Part shown: in pieces, positions 16,817-25,247 of the stretch | Layout of the letters: every line of letters starts with the position of its first letter | How positions within the stretch are numbered: the stretch's first letter is position 1 | NCBI RefSeq assembly: GCF_028288205.1 | Contig: NZ_JAQBOD010000031.1 | Span: 62,001-126,000 of the forward strand | Source of the DNA: Mucilaginibacter sp. | GTDB lineage: Bacteria; Bacteroidota; Bacteroidia; Sphingobacteriales; Sphingobacteriaceae | DNA: 64,000 nt | Direction: 5' to 3' | The notes under the pieces: model-generated | Database searches by the model: none | The model's input: the letters and a program-made list of their open reading frames with translations, nothing else | Told to the model about the DNA's origin: nothing | Translations under genes and position numbers: made by a program

Positions 16817-17680
16817 ATGATCAAAAAAAGACCATTAAGTAAAAAGTTAGTAATACTTTTTATAGTAAATCTATGCTTTTTGTATGTTAATGCGCAAAGC
16901 AATAAATCTGTAAAGTTTAATGTAATAGCATTTTACACTGCAAAGAATGATGAAGCGCACATAAGCTATGTACATGAAGCCAATCGTTGGTTCCCTGAAA
17001 TGGCTAAGCAATATAATTTTGCATACGATTCGACCAGTAACTGGAAAAATTTGAATGCGGAGTTCCTGACGAAGTACCAGGTGGTTTTGTTTTTGGATAC
17101 ACGTCCTGAAGATCCCGAACAACGGGAAGCCTTTAAAACCTATATGGATAACGGTGGCGGATGGATGGGTTTTCATTTTGCGGCATTTGCACTTACTCCC
17201 TCGGCAATCCCGCAAAATTGGAATTGGTATCACAACACATTTTTAGGATCTGGCCAGTATAAAAGTAACACATGGCGCCCAACAGCTGCAATTTTAAGAG
17301 TTGAAGATAATAAGCACCCGGCAACAAAACATTTGCCTAAAACATTTAAATCGTCGCCAAACGAATGGTATAGGTGGGAAAATGATCTGACTAAAAACCC
17401 GGATATTGATATATTGCTGGCTATTGATTCAACCAGTTTTCCGTTAGGTACCGGCCCTAAGCCGCATGAAATATGGCATAGCGGTTATTACCCTGTAGCC
17501 TGGCGTAATAGAAACTACAAAATGGTGTATGTAAACATGGGGCATAATGATATGGATTATGAGCACCAATACAACAAGTTTACCACTACGCTATCGTCCA
17601 GCTTTGCCAGCCGGGAGCAGGATAAATTTATTATTGATGCGTTATTATGGTTAGGTACGGCTAAGAAAAATGGCAAATAA
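16817..17680 (+). CDS. secreted ThuA-domain protein
   Basis: A 287-residue protein with a signal peptide ending VNAQ near residue 27. The rest is one ThuA/trehalose-utilisation domain with a glutamine-amidotransferase-like fold: FNVIAFYTAKNDEAHISYVHEA at the start, YQVVLFLDTRPEDPEQREAF, GGGWMGFHFAAF, a TWRP and DNKHPATKHLPKTFK region, and VAWRNRNYKMVYVNMGHNDM. ThuA proteins are common in sugar-degradation loci, where they are linked to glycoside modification, but the reaction is poorly defined. The gene stands alone between the GT22-like gene and the GTTTCA-rich intergenic island. Confidence 0.82.
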   Translation: MIKKRPLSKKLVILFIVNLCFLYVNAQSNKSVKFNVIAFYTAKNDEAHISYVHEANRWFPEMAKQYNFAYDSTSNWKNLNAEFLTKYQVVLFLDTRPEDPEQREAFKTYMDNGGGWMGFHFAAFALTPSAIPQNWNWYHNTFLGSGQYKSNTWRPTAAILRVEDNKHPATKHLPKTFKSSPNEWYRWENDLTKNPDIDILLAIDSTSFPLGTGPKPHEIWHSGYYPVAWRNRNYKMVYVNMGHNDMDYEHQYNKFTTTLSSSFASREQDKFIIDALLWLGTAKKNGK

Positions 17681-17984
17681 AACAGGAATCATTATATAAA
17701 AAATCATGTTTCATTTTGTTTCACCACCGCCAAATCTGCTGTTTTGTAATTATTTGATAATCAATAATATAATTAAAAATTATTCGTAAAAAAACAGACG
17801 AATAAGTTGTTATATTTTGTTTCATCACTTTTTCGTAGTTGGTTTATTTTCAATAGGTTAAGTAAAAATCTTGTTTCACTTGTTGCATTTTGTTTCACAT
17901 TTCGCGTGAAACAAAATCCTTATTTTATACTGAAATTACTCCATCAATTTTGGGATAAATGAGTAGTTTTAAAGGCTAAATAAT
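17681..17984. repeat. intergenic island of GTTTCA boxes
   Basis: This 304-bp gap holds repeated TTTTGTTTCA(C/T) boxes: at about 17707-17724 (two touching copies), 17813-17825, 17871-17879 and 17887-17898, all in one orientation, plus one inverted copy at 17906-17917. A similar set in the opposite orientation lies at 34.98-35.18 kb. The copies are not regularly spaced, so this is not a CRISPR array. No gene was found in the gap. Confidence 0.55.
17887..17917. promoter_or_regulatory. perfect 12-bp palindrome upstream of the HipA-like kinase
   Basis: ATTTTGTTTCAC (17887-17898) and its exact reverse complement GTGAAACAAAAT (17906-17917) flank a 7-bp spacer, 68 bp before the start of the HipA-like gene. 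The spacing and position suit an operator for a dimeric repressor. Because the arms use the same box as the rest of the island, the palindrome may instead be two facing repeat copies. Confidence 0.5.
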
Positions 17985-18773
17985 ATGAATATCCACCCGC
18001 AACTACGCACTGTAAATGTAATACGCTATGTAACGCCCCTGCGCGAAGGCGGCTCATTGCCCGCTATTGCCGAGGCTGATGATGACTTTTTATATGTACT
18101 AAAATTTCGCGGGGCAGGGCAGGGTGTAAAAGCCTTAATTGCCGAACTGGTTGGCGGTGAGCTGGCACGTTATTTAGGCTTAAAAGTACCCGAAATTGTT
18201 TTTGCTAATTTAGACGAAGCCTTTGGCCGCACCGAACCTGATGAAGAAATACAGGACCTGCTGAAAGCAAGCGTGGGGCTTAACCTGGCACTGCATTATC
18301 TTTCAGGCGCTATAACGTTTGATCCTACGGTTACGGTAACCGATGCAAAACTGGCATCGCAGATAGTTTGGTTGGATTGCTTACTTACCAATGTTGACCG
18401 TACACCGCGTAATACCAATATGTTGATATGGCACAAAGAATTGTGGCTGATAGATCATGGCGCTGCACTATACTTCCATCATTCATGGGATAATTGGAAA
18501 GAGCAGGCAACGCGTCCTTTTGTACAGGTTAAAGACCATGTATTAGTACCCCGCGCTACAGAGCTGGAGTTGGTTGATACGGAGTTTAAGTCGATTTTAA
18601 ATGAAGAGGTAATACGCAATATTGTAGGGTTAATACCGGATGAATGGCTCACTGACGAAACATCATCAGCCGCAGAACGCCGGGAGGTATATGTTCAATT
18701 TTTATTGCTGCGTATTGCAGCATCTGATATATTTATAAAAGAAGTACAAAATGCCAGGGAAGCAAGTTTTTGA
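17985..18773 (+). CDS. HipA-like serine/threonine kinase-fold protein
   Basis: A 262-residue protein with the core of a HipA/phosphatidylinositol-kinase-like fold but without the separate HipA N-terminal domain (full HipA is about 440 residues). Kinase elements are intact: Lys40 in YVLKFRG for ATP binding, a helix reading LIAELVGGELARYL, the catalytic loop NVDRTPRNTN with Asp138 and Asn143/145, and LIDHGA with the metal-binding Asp157. It should therefore be a competent kinase. The last 23 bp overlap the DUF3037 gene, so the two are co-translated. No HipB-like antitoxin gene is adjacent. A regulatory or toxin-like kinase role is inferred. Substrate unknown. Confidence 0.78.
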   Translation: MNIHPQLRTVNVIRYVTPLREGGSLPAIAEADDDFLYVLKFRGAGQGVKALIAELVGGELARYLGLKVPEIVFANLDEAFGRTEPDEEIQDLLKASVGLNLALHYLSGAITFDPTVTVTDAKLASQIVWLDCLLTNVDRTPRNTNMLIWHKELWLIDHGAALYFHHSWDNWKEQATRPFVQVKDHVLVPRATELELVDTEFKSILNEEVIRNIVGLIPDEWLTDETSSAAERREVYVQFLLLRIAASDIFIKEVQNAREASF

Positions 18774-19134
18774 ATATGCGGTAATTCGTGTTGTGCCCAG
18801 GGTAGAACGCGAAGAATTTATGAATGTTGGTGTAGTTCTATATTGTAAAAAACTGAATTTTTTACGGGCAATAATTACTGTTGATGAAGATAGGCTTTGC
18901 TGTTTTACAAATAGAGATACTGTTGAAGAAATAAAAACCAATCTACATGCATTTGACCAAATATGTCATGGCGGACCGGAAAGCGGGCCAATAGGCGAAT
19001 TGGACGAAGCCTCTCGTTTTCGTTGGCTTACAGCTACACGCAGTACTGTAGTACAGGCCTCGAAAGTTCATCCGGGGCTATGTGTTGATCCGTTACAGAC
19101 ATTGATCAGATTACACTCGCAACTGGTACTATAA
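18751..19134 (+). CDS. DUF3037 family protein, partner of the HipA-like kinase
   Basis: A 127-residue protein with the DUF3037 pattern: FEYAVIRVVPRVEREEFMNV at the start, then GVVLYCKK, a central DEDRLCCF strand, GELDEASRFRWLTATRSTVV, and a closing HPGLCVDP. The function of this family is not known. It starts inside the 3' end of the HipA-like gene and ends at a bidirectional terminator, so the two genes form a closed unit. A role as modulator or substrate of the kinase is a reasonable guess from this arrangement. Confidence 0.8.
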   Translation: MPGKQVFEYAVIRVVPRVEREEFMNVGVVLYCKKLNFLRAIITVDEDRLCCFTNRDTVEEIKTNLHAFDQICHGGPESGPIGELDEASRFRWLTATRSTVVQASKVHPGLCVDPLQTLIRLHSQLVL

Positions 19135-19168
19135 AAAAAGCGATGAGTATTTAAACTCACCGCTTTTT
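19133..19168. terminator. bidirectional terminator between DUF3037 and the GH99-like gene
   Basis: An A-rich left arm (AAAAAGCG then TGAGT) pairs with ACTCA and CGCTTTTT on the right around a short ATTTAA loop, with one mismatch. It lies between convergent genes and has A and T runs on opposite sides, so it can stop transcription both ways. Confidence 0.8.
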
Positions 19169-19185
19169 ATTAATAACAATGTTTT

Positions 19186-20484
19186 TTATTGAAATGATGT
19201 AGGATTGGTAGCCGTATATGAAATAGTCCCTTTTATCATTTTTTGCCCGTTATTTACCAAACGCAGGTAAAAGTCAGCAGAAACATGTGTTCCGTCTGCA
19301 TCCAAATTAAGGAAGTATTGGCCGGCGGGGGCCATAGAGGCATCTTCTGCAACCTTCATTATAGCGGTTCCTTCATTTAACTCATCAAACATGGATATAT
19401 AAATACTTTTTACAGCAGCATTTTTGGCAGCTGCAAACTGTGCCCACATAAAATCACCATGCATCCTTGGTACTTCATTTTTGGGTTTTGTTGGATCTGA
19501 ATTGAAAAAAGCAAAGCCAGGGAATACATTGGCTTGATAATCAATGCCACGGGCATTGCAATAATTAATGTTAGTCTGATCCAATCCCTGATAATAACTT
19601 AAATTATTATTGCTTCCAACCATCCACGGCATAATCATATTAGCTGTATTATAAGCACCCTGGTAAGCAATCTTAGTAGCAAAATCTGATGGTGCGCCAA
19701 CAATTACATAACAGCCCTGGGTTTTAAACCATGATAATACATCTGTCCATGAAAAAACATCTCCGGGGCGGTTAGCAAAACCAGGTCCCCAAACACACAC
19801 TACCGGTTTGCCATTTTGCACAGCATAGGCAGGTGATGAGGTAAGCGCCTTCATATAGCTGGTCCAATCTGTTTTTATGTCTGTTTGGAAAGATGTCCAC
19901 CCCGAAATATCATACATAATATAAAATTTTCGTCCCGTTGCTTCGGCAGCTATCCTAACCCGTTCGGCTATACCATCACGCTGTGCTTTAAGCGTGGTGC
20001 TTTTTAACTCAGAACCAAATCTTTGTACTGCTGCACAATCTATTCCATTTTGCTGCATCCATAAAAAATGAGTACTTACGGTAGATTGATCATACGAGGA
20101 AAACACTACCGCTGGTTGCCCATTACCCATATTGCCGGTGAATGGCGGCTGCGTTACACCCCCGTTTTGCTGAAAAGGGCTTCCCGAATAAGTTTTTGTA
20201 TACTCACGGGTATCCGGCCACATTTCAAGATTCTGATGGTTCCATGAATTTGATGGAGAACCATCGCCTTTCGCCGAAAACCATCCCTGGTAGCCAACAA
20301 CCACTTTGCCAACCACGTCCCCATCGGCTGAAGTTGTTGGATTTGTGGGCGTTGTTGGAATAATAGGTATTGTTGGAGTAACAGGTGTAACAGGTGTATT
20401 ACTACCACCGCCACCAGAACCTTTCGAACAGCTTACCGTAAAAACGGCAGCAGCTAATAACACTATTAAGTTTGATTTTTTCAT
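19186..20484 (-). CDS. secreted lipoprotein with GH71/GH99-like domain
   Basis: A 432-residue lipoprotein: MKKSNLIVLLAAAVFTVSC gives a lipobox Cys at 19, followed by a glycine stretch and a Thr-Pro-rich linker (about 25-52) that would hold the enzyme away from the membrane. The main domain starts with VVGKVVVGYQGWFSAKGDG and continues with LEMWPDTREY, RDGIAERVRIAAEATGRKFYI, YDISGW, and a C-terminal KSIYISMFDELNEGTAIMKV, where Asp-Glu residues sit at a barrel edge. These match proteins annotated as glycoside hydrolase family 71/99-like. Known GH99 enzymes are endo-alpha-mannanases or mannosidases acting with retention. The substrate here is inferred only, but an alpha-mannoside would suit the GH92 gene of the same locus. 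Confidence 0.68.
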   Translation of the reverse strand: MKKSNLIVLLAAAVFTVSCSKGSGGGGSNTPVTPVTPTIPIIPTTPTNPTTSADGDVVGKVVVGYQGWFSAKGDGSPSNSWNHQNLEMWPDTREYTKTYSGSPFQQNGGVTQPPFTGNMGNGQPAVVFSSYDQSTVSTHFLWMQQNGIDCAAVQRFGSELKSTTLKAQRDGIAERVRIAAEATGRKFYIMYDISGWTSFQTDIKTDWTSYMKALTSSPAYAVQNGKPVVCVWGPGFANRPGDVFSWTDVLSWFKTQGCYVIVGAPSDFATKIAYQGAYNTANMIMPWMVGSNNNLSYYQGLDQTNINYCNARGIDYQANVFPGFAFFNSDPTKPKNEVPRMHGDFMWAQFAAAKNAAVKSIYISMFDELNEGTAIMKVAEDASMAPAGQYFLNLDADGTHVSADFYLRLVNNGQKMIKGTISYTATNPTSFQ

Positions 20485-20666
20485 AAAAATAGGTATTAAT
20501 GTATAATTGGTTTATTAGTTATAGGACACAAGTTACCCATCCCCTTAAAGAGTAATAGATAATGTACATCATTGATTAGTTTATATTAGGTAATTGGTCA
20601 TTGTTAACTTTTATAACGTATAAAAGGTTTTCAATGTAGGTAAACCTAATAATATTTTCTATAAAC

Positions 20667-23036
20667 TTATAATTTAGTTTGAATTTGTGTGCCGGAATAA
20701 GGGACAGTTTTTATTGTTTTGCCTTCTTTTAATCCTGTTCCGTTAGCTTTATTTACCAGTATTAACTCAAACACCCTATTTTTTAGCATACCTGGAAACG
20801 TTCCTTTTATGCTGCCTATAGTGAGGGTTTTTGTTTGATTGTTCCATTTAAAATCAATAGTACTATAAACACCGTTTTCATAGTTGTAATTGTCGTTTTC
20901 ATCCTCATAAAAAGTAAAAGTTCCGTTTGCACCGGGGTATATTCTTATTTCCAGCTTATCTGCTTTTTTCTCAGAAGTATATTGCTGGAAAGGCCCGAAT
21001 GGTATAATTGAGCCTGCTTTTACAAATAGTGGTATCTGGTCTATAGGTACTTTACTCGCTATAGTATTACCACCGGCATAGGTTTCGCCGGTCCAGAAAT
21101 CCGTCCAGGTACTGCCTTTTGGTAAGTATACATGCTGAGTTTTTACAATGCCGAAATCAGTGACTGCATTGCCTGTTGCCCTGCTAACGTATAAAGAATC
21201 TGTAACGGGCGCCACCAGGAAAGCTTTACCAAACATATATTCATTGTTGATATCAAACACCTTTTCATCCTTAGGGAAATCCATTACCAAGGCACGCATC
21301 ATAGTAGATTGGTGCGCGGTAATTTGCCATGAGGTTGAGTAGTTATAAGGGAGCAAGCGATAACGCAGGTTGATGAATTTTTCCTGTGCATCATAAGCCC
21401 ATGAGCCTTTTGCGCCGAATTGAAAAATTTCCCGCGGTGTACTGGTACCATGCGACCGCATTAACGGAGTAAACGTTGCAAATTCAAACCAGCGGGTATA
21501 AAGTTCATGAAATGCAGGGTCCTTTATACCTTTTGGATATTTTGTAGCCGAGAAAAAGCCGCCTATGTCCGTGTTCCAATAGGGGATAGCACTTAAAGAA
21601 AGATTTAAGCCGCCCGAAATTTGGTTACGGAATGATTGCCAGGTACCCTGTATATCGCCAGACCACGTAGCTGTAGCCTCACGCTGTTGCCCTGCAAAAG
21701 CCGAGCGGGTAAGAATAAAAACTCTTTTATCCGCAGATGTTTTGCGCTGATGCTCATACACCCCGCCGGTAGTTAATAACGGAAACGCATTACTTACTGA
21801 TTTAAAACTGCCTGCATAAGTTCTAATTTTATCAGTATTATTAGTATTAGCCTGTTCGGGCTCGGTTGCGTCAAGCCACCAGCCGTCCATGCCCAGCGAG
21901 AATATATTCCTGTTCATAAAATCCCAATAAACATTGCGCGCTATAGGGTTAAACGGATCATAAACCTTTACGCCTTGTGTAGTTGGCCAGGTTTTAAAAT
22001 CAAATAACGCTTTAATATTATCCATCGCTTTAAGAATAGCTGTATTGGGCCCAAATGATGGCCATACAGAAATAATAATATGCGCATTTAAGGCATGAAC
22101 ACTATCAATCATTTTTTTAGGTTCTGGATACAGCGGGTTGCCAAATTCGGTCGAGTTCCATGAGGTTTCCTTGGTTCCCCAATATTGCCAGTCCTGTACT
22201 ATACCATCAAGCGGCACATTTAGCGCCCTGTATTTTTTTACAATATCTACTATTTCTGTTTGACTCTTGTAACGTTCGCGACTTTGAAAAAAGCCAAACA
22301 CCCAGCGTGGAAACATAGGAGCGTTGCCGGTAAGCGTGCGCATTTTTGCAATAACACCATCGGCATTGCCGCCGTTCATAAAATAATAATCAATGCCATC
22401 GCCTAATACAGACTGAAGCGTAGTAGTGCCGGCATTATCTTTAAAAGTAGTAGTAGAATAGTTATCCCAAAAAACGCCATAACCGCCCGATGTTTGAAAA
22501 AACGGAACAGCTATATCCATATTAAGGTTTCTTAGCACTACGGTTTTATTACGGTAATTCATTATGCCCTTTTGATGCTGGCCCAAACCATATACCGCCT
22601 CATTATTAGCTAATGTAAAATTCTGCGAAATTGAATATGAATTTTTACCGGTATCAACAACCGATGTAAACTGTGCGCCGTTATCTTTTTCGGCAAGCAA
22701 TAGTTTATTAGCCTGGGTGAGGTATTGAATTTTACCGGTATTTACATCAACCTGTACTTTTAATGCGTTGCTTGTAAGCACTAAATTATTATTGGTTTTA
22801 GTTACAGTAAATTCTGTTTTTGCAGGATGTTCTACTACACTATAGCTGTTCTTATAGAACTTTGCACCAACAGGATATTTTATTATCCGTACTACATCGG
22901 GGTTATAAAATTGGATTTCGATGTTATTTCCGTTAACAATAGTTTGCAGTCCAAGATCTGTTTTTTGAAAAGATTGTGCATGGCTTTGAAACACAACAAA
23001 TGCCAGCAATAAAAGAGTAAGTAGCTTTTTTAACAT
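20667..23036 (-). CDS. glycoside hydrolase family 31 (alpha-xylosidase/alpha-glucosidase type)
   Basis: A secreted 789-residue GH31 enzyme with signal peptide MLKKLLTLLLLAFVVFQSHA. The N-terminal galactose-mutarotase-like domain includes YGLGQHQKG. The catalytic barrel has GWWLDATEPE with the expected nucleophile Asp389, and WSGDIQGTW with the expected acid/base Asp461. The C-terminal beta domains follow. WWLDATEPE is the form I associate with alpha-xylosidase-like GH31 proteins of Bacteroidota rather than the WNDMNEP form of maltase-like enzymes. The frame reaches a TTG at 23063 but the ATG at 23036 opens the signal peptide. It would trim alpha-xylosyl or alpha-glucosyl residues in the periplasm or at the surface. 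It is part of a minus-strand operon with GH88 and the YhcH-like gene. Confidence 0.88.
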   Translation of the reverse strand: MLKKLLTLLLLAFVVFQSHAQSFQKTDLGLQTIVNGNNIEIQFYNPDVVRIIKYPVGAKFYKNSYSVVEHPAKTEFTVTKTNNNLVLTSNALKVQVDVNTGKIQYLTQANKLLLAEKDNGAQFTSVVDTGKNSYSISQNFTLANNEAVYGLGQHQKGIMNYRNKTVVLRNLNMDIAVPFFQTSGGYGVFWDNYSTTTFKDNAGTTTLQSVLGDGIDYYFMNGGNADGVIAKMRTLTGNAPMFPRWVFGFFQSRERYKSQTEIVDIVKKYRALNVPLDGIVQDWQYWGTKETSWNSTEFGNPLYPEPKKMIDSVHALNAHIIISVWPSFGPNTAILKAMDNIKALFDFKTWPTTQGVKVYDPFNPIARNVYWDFMNRNIFSLGMDGWWLDATEPEQANTNNTDKIRTYAGSFKSVSNAFPLLTTGGVYEHQRKTSADKRVFILTRSAFAGQQREATATWSGDIQGTWQSFRNQISGGLNLSLSAIPYWNTDIGGFFSATKYPKGIKDPAFHELYTRWFEFATFTPLMRSHGTSTPREIFQFGAKGSWAYDAQEKFINLRYRLLPYNYSTSWQITAHQSTMMRALVMDFPKDEKVFDINNEYMFGKAFLVAPVTDSLYVSRATGNAVTDFGIVKTQHVYLPKGSTWTDFWTGETYAGGNTIASKVPIDQIPLFVKAGSIIPFGPFQQYTSEKKADKLEIRIYPGANGTFTFYEDENDNYNYENGVYSTIDFKWNNQTKTLTIGSIKGTFPGMLKNRVFELILVNKANGTGLKEGKTIKTVPYSGTQIQTKL

Positions 23037-23109
23037 GGTAAATTGGTTATAATTGGTGGCCAAATATAAAACAATCTACTATCAGCTGATATATATATTA
23101 CAGAATCTG

Positions 23110-24318
23110 TTACTGTTTAATAACCGGTTGATGATCATGCAGGCGCTGCTTGCGTGTTAACGCTTCCAGGTAATAATAATCCGCATAAATTATCGGCACA
23201 TCTATCTCGCTATGGGCAGGAAGGTGGCCGGTGCTATGCAATAATAAAAACCCTTTACTTTCGCCTTCTTTTGCCCTGTAGTTGGATAGATTGCTCACTA
23301 TCTTATTAGCTGTTGAAGTGTATGATTTGCCATTAACACTATAAGTACCCAACTCATATAAAGCCGATGCTGTAATTGCCGCCGCCGAAACATCATGAGG
23401 TTGATTAGCCTTATCCGGCACATTATAGTCCCAATAAGGTATAAGGTCCTTAGGCATATTTGGGTCATTCAAAATAAATTTGGCAATGTTTTCTGCCTGT
23501 TGTAAATACTTTTTGTCCTTAGTTTCCCGATAACATAGCGTATAACCATATAGTCCCCATGCCTGACCACGGGCCCAGGCAGACTCATCGGCATAGCCCT
23601 GTGCGGTTATCTTATTAACAACCTTTCCGGTTTCGGCATCATAATTAATTACGTGGTAAGAGCTGTTATCGGCCCTGAAATGATTTTTTAGTGTTGTGTT
23701 GGCATGGGTAACCGCTATTTTATAAAAAGTAGAATCACCGGATAGGCGGGTAGCCTCAAATAACAGTTCCAGGTTCATCATATTATCAATTATCACCGGA
23801 TATTTACCAATCTTTACATTGTCCCATGACTTAATTGCGCCAATTACCGGGTTAAAACGTTTAATTAAGGATTGTGCTGCCTGTACAATTACCGCTTTGT
23901 AAGCAGGGTCCTGTGTAAGGCGATAAGCATTGCCAAAACTGCAATAGATCTCGAAACCCAGATCATGGGTGGTAGTGTTGGTTTTTTCCTGCTCAATAAA
24001 AGCCGTATAGGTTTTTGCTTCTGTTAGCCATTTGGCATCTTTAGTATGCTCATATAAATACCAAAGCTCACCGGGGAAGAAGCCGCTGCACCAGTCTCTT
24101 GAGTTAATCAATACAAGATTACCGTTTTTATCTAACGTGCGCGGAACTACTAAACTGTTGTTTGTAGTTTGAGCCTTTGCCTTAGCTACCTCTATTAACA
24201 TTAATGAAGTTTGTGAGGTTGCAAAGGTAAAGGCGCCGGCAACGTCACTTTGGGCACGCACTTTTAAAGTAAATAAACTTATAAAAATTGTAAGCAGTAA
24301 TTGGTGTTTAATACGCAT
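23110..24318 (-). CDS. glycoside hydrolase family 88, unsaturated glucuronyl hydrolase
   Basis: A 402-residue secreted (alpha/alpha)6-barrel enzyme with signal peptide ending VRAQ. Motifs of GH88 are clear: RDWCSGFFPGELWYLYEH, HDLGFEIYCSFGNAYRLT with Asp119, IDNMMNLELLFEATRLSGD with Asp178, and QGYADESAWARGQAWGLYGY. The two Asp residues correspond to those that start hydration of the double bond in characterised unsaturated glucuronyl hydrolases. It releases 4,5-unsaturated uronic acid from oligosaccharides made by polysaccharide lyases, yielding the substrate of KduI, whose gene is divergent from this operon. It starts 2 bp after the YhcH-like gene ends. Confidence 0.9.
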   Translation of the reverse strand: MRIKHQLLLTIFISLFTLKVRAQSDVAGAFTFATSQTSLMLIEVAKAKAQTTNNSLVVPRTLDKNGNLVLINSRDWCSGFFPGELWYLYEHTKDAKWLTEAKTYTAFIEQEKTNTTTHDLGFEIYCSFGNAYRLTQDPAYKAVIVQAAQSLIKRFNPVIGAIKSWDNVKIGKYPVIIDNMMNLELLFEATRLSGDSTFYKIAVTHANTTLKNHFRADNSSYHVINYDAETGKVVNKITAQGYADESAWARGQAWGLYGYTLCYRETKDKKYLQQAENIAKFILNDPNMPKDLIPYWDYNVPDKANQPHDVSAAAITASALYELGTYSVNGKSYTSTANKIVSNLSNYRAKEGESKGFLLLHSTGHLPAHSEIDVPIIYADYYYLEALTRKQRLHDHQPVIKQ

Positions 24319-24320
24319 AA

Positions 24321-24941
24321 CTATTGTGCAACTTTAATTTTTATAACTAATTTTTTTACCTTGTCATACCCGTCAACATGTATAACCGGACGATGTGCGT
24401 TTTGCGGAAAAAATATCATCAAAGTTTCCTGGTCTGCTATATAATAATTGCCTTTGGTGTTAGCATCGTAATGTGCAACGTCTTTATTTTCATCATATTG
24501 ATCGGTAACCACAGCCGTTGCAGGGTTCATCACAGCTATACGCTCTTTTCCGCGTATCATTAAATGCAGGTCGATATACTTCCGATGTGATTCCCACATC
24601 GTTTTATCATATTCCTTAGTATTAGCATCAGTTATAGTAGAAAAAACATTATCGCCATCTATTAAATATTTTCCCGGCGATACGGTATCCAGCTTTGTAT
24701 TATTTATATAAGCGAATGCCTTATCCCACGCTGCTTTATTTTTATGATATTGTTTGGCAAACTCAACATAATCAATACCGGCATATAGCTTTGTTTTAAA
24801 ACCATTTCTCCATTCTCCTTTATCGGCCCACTCTTTGGCAGATTTTTCGGTCCAGTTAGCAGTTGTTTGAGCCAAAGTTGTTTTACTGATAAAACAAACC
24901 ATAACTAACAGGATCAATTTGTAGTTGAATATCTTTTTCAT
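24321..24941 (-). CDS. secreted YhcH/YjgK/YiaL (NanQ-like) cupin protein
   Basis: A 206-residue protein. The family fold is recognised by EFAKQYHKNKAAWDKAFAYI, KYLIDGDNVFSTITD, ESHRKYIDLHLMIRGKERIA and the metal-site region YIADQETLMIFFPQNAHRPV. Characterised relatives include the EbgC subunit and the sialic-acid anomerase NanQ, and they are normally cytoplasmic and about 150 residues long. This one carries a signal peptide (MKKIFNYKLILLVMVCFISK then TTLAQ), so it is exported. A sugar anomerase or mutarotase role in the periplasm, helping turnover of uronic acids, is inferred. The frame continues upstream to 25037, but the ATG at 24941 is the start that gives the signal peptide. It is first in the minus-strand operon. 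Confidence 0.82.
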   Translation of the reverse strand: MKKIFNYKLILLVMVCFISKTTLAQTTANWTEKSAKEWADKGEWRNGFKTKLYAGIDYVEFAKQYHKNKAAWDKAFAYINNTKLDTVSPGKYLIDGDNVFSTITDANTKEYDKTMWESHRKYIDLHLMIRGKERIAVMNPATAVVTDQYDENKDVAHYDANTKGNYYIADQETLMIFFPQNAHRPVIHVDGYDKVKKLVIKIKVAQ

Positions 24942-25247
24942 ATCATAAATAATTTGGTGCCAGCTTAGCAGCGAAGGCATAATTGGTTCAAACTTCAATA
25001 TTACAAGTATTCGGCTATATAAATATAACAATAGCATTAAAATTTACGCAAACGATGTAATTAATTTAATGAGTGAATGAGTGAGTTTTGAATGAGTGAA
25101 TGTAATCGTATCTTTCAATTTAACATTCACTCAATTACTTATTCACTCATTTTTACATCGTTTGCGTAAAAATATACCTGAGCACTCTTTTTAATTGACC
25201 GATAAATTGTAAAATTGTCATCAGTAAAACCAATAACTAAATTTATT
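24942..25247. other. divergent promoter region of the uronate locus
   Basis: This region separates the minus-strand operon (YhcH-like, GH88, GH31) from the plus-strand operon that begins with kduI. It holds the long inverted repeat at 25043-25170, listed separately, and no gene. The ends of the inverted repeat contain GCAAACG, a half-site form common for LacI/GalR-family regulators, and a LacI-type gene lies in the plus-strand operon. Confidence 0.45.
25043..25170. repeat. 128-bp inverted repeat between divergent operons
   Basis: Perfect 18-bp ends (TTTACGCAAACGATGTAA at 25043-25060 and its reverse complement at 25153-25170) enclose two further inverted pairs: ATGAGTGAAT (25069-25078) with ATTCACTCAT (25141-25150), and TGAGTGAATGT (25093-25103) with ACATTCACTCA (25123-25133). 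The whole can fold into a long interrupted hairpin. It may be a small REP- or MITE-like element or a regulatory site. It lies about 100 bp from one start codon and 78 bp from the other. Confidence 0.7.

Noticed and set aside
17681..17984. CRISPR-like array of GTTTCA repeats
   Set aside because: Copies are short, irregularly spaced and in mixed orientation, spacers vary widely in length, and no cas gene is in the window.
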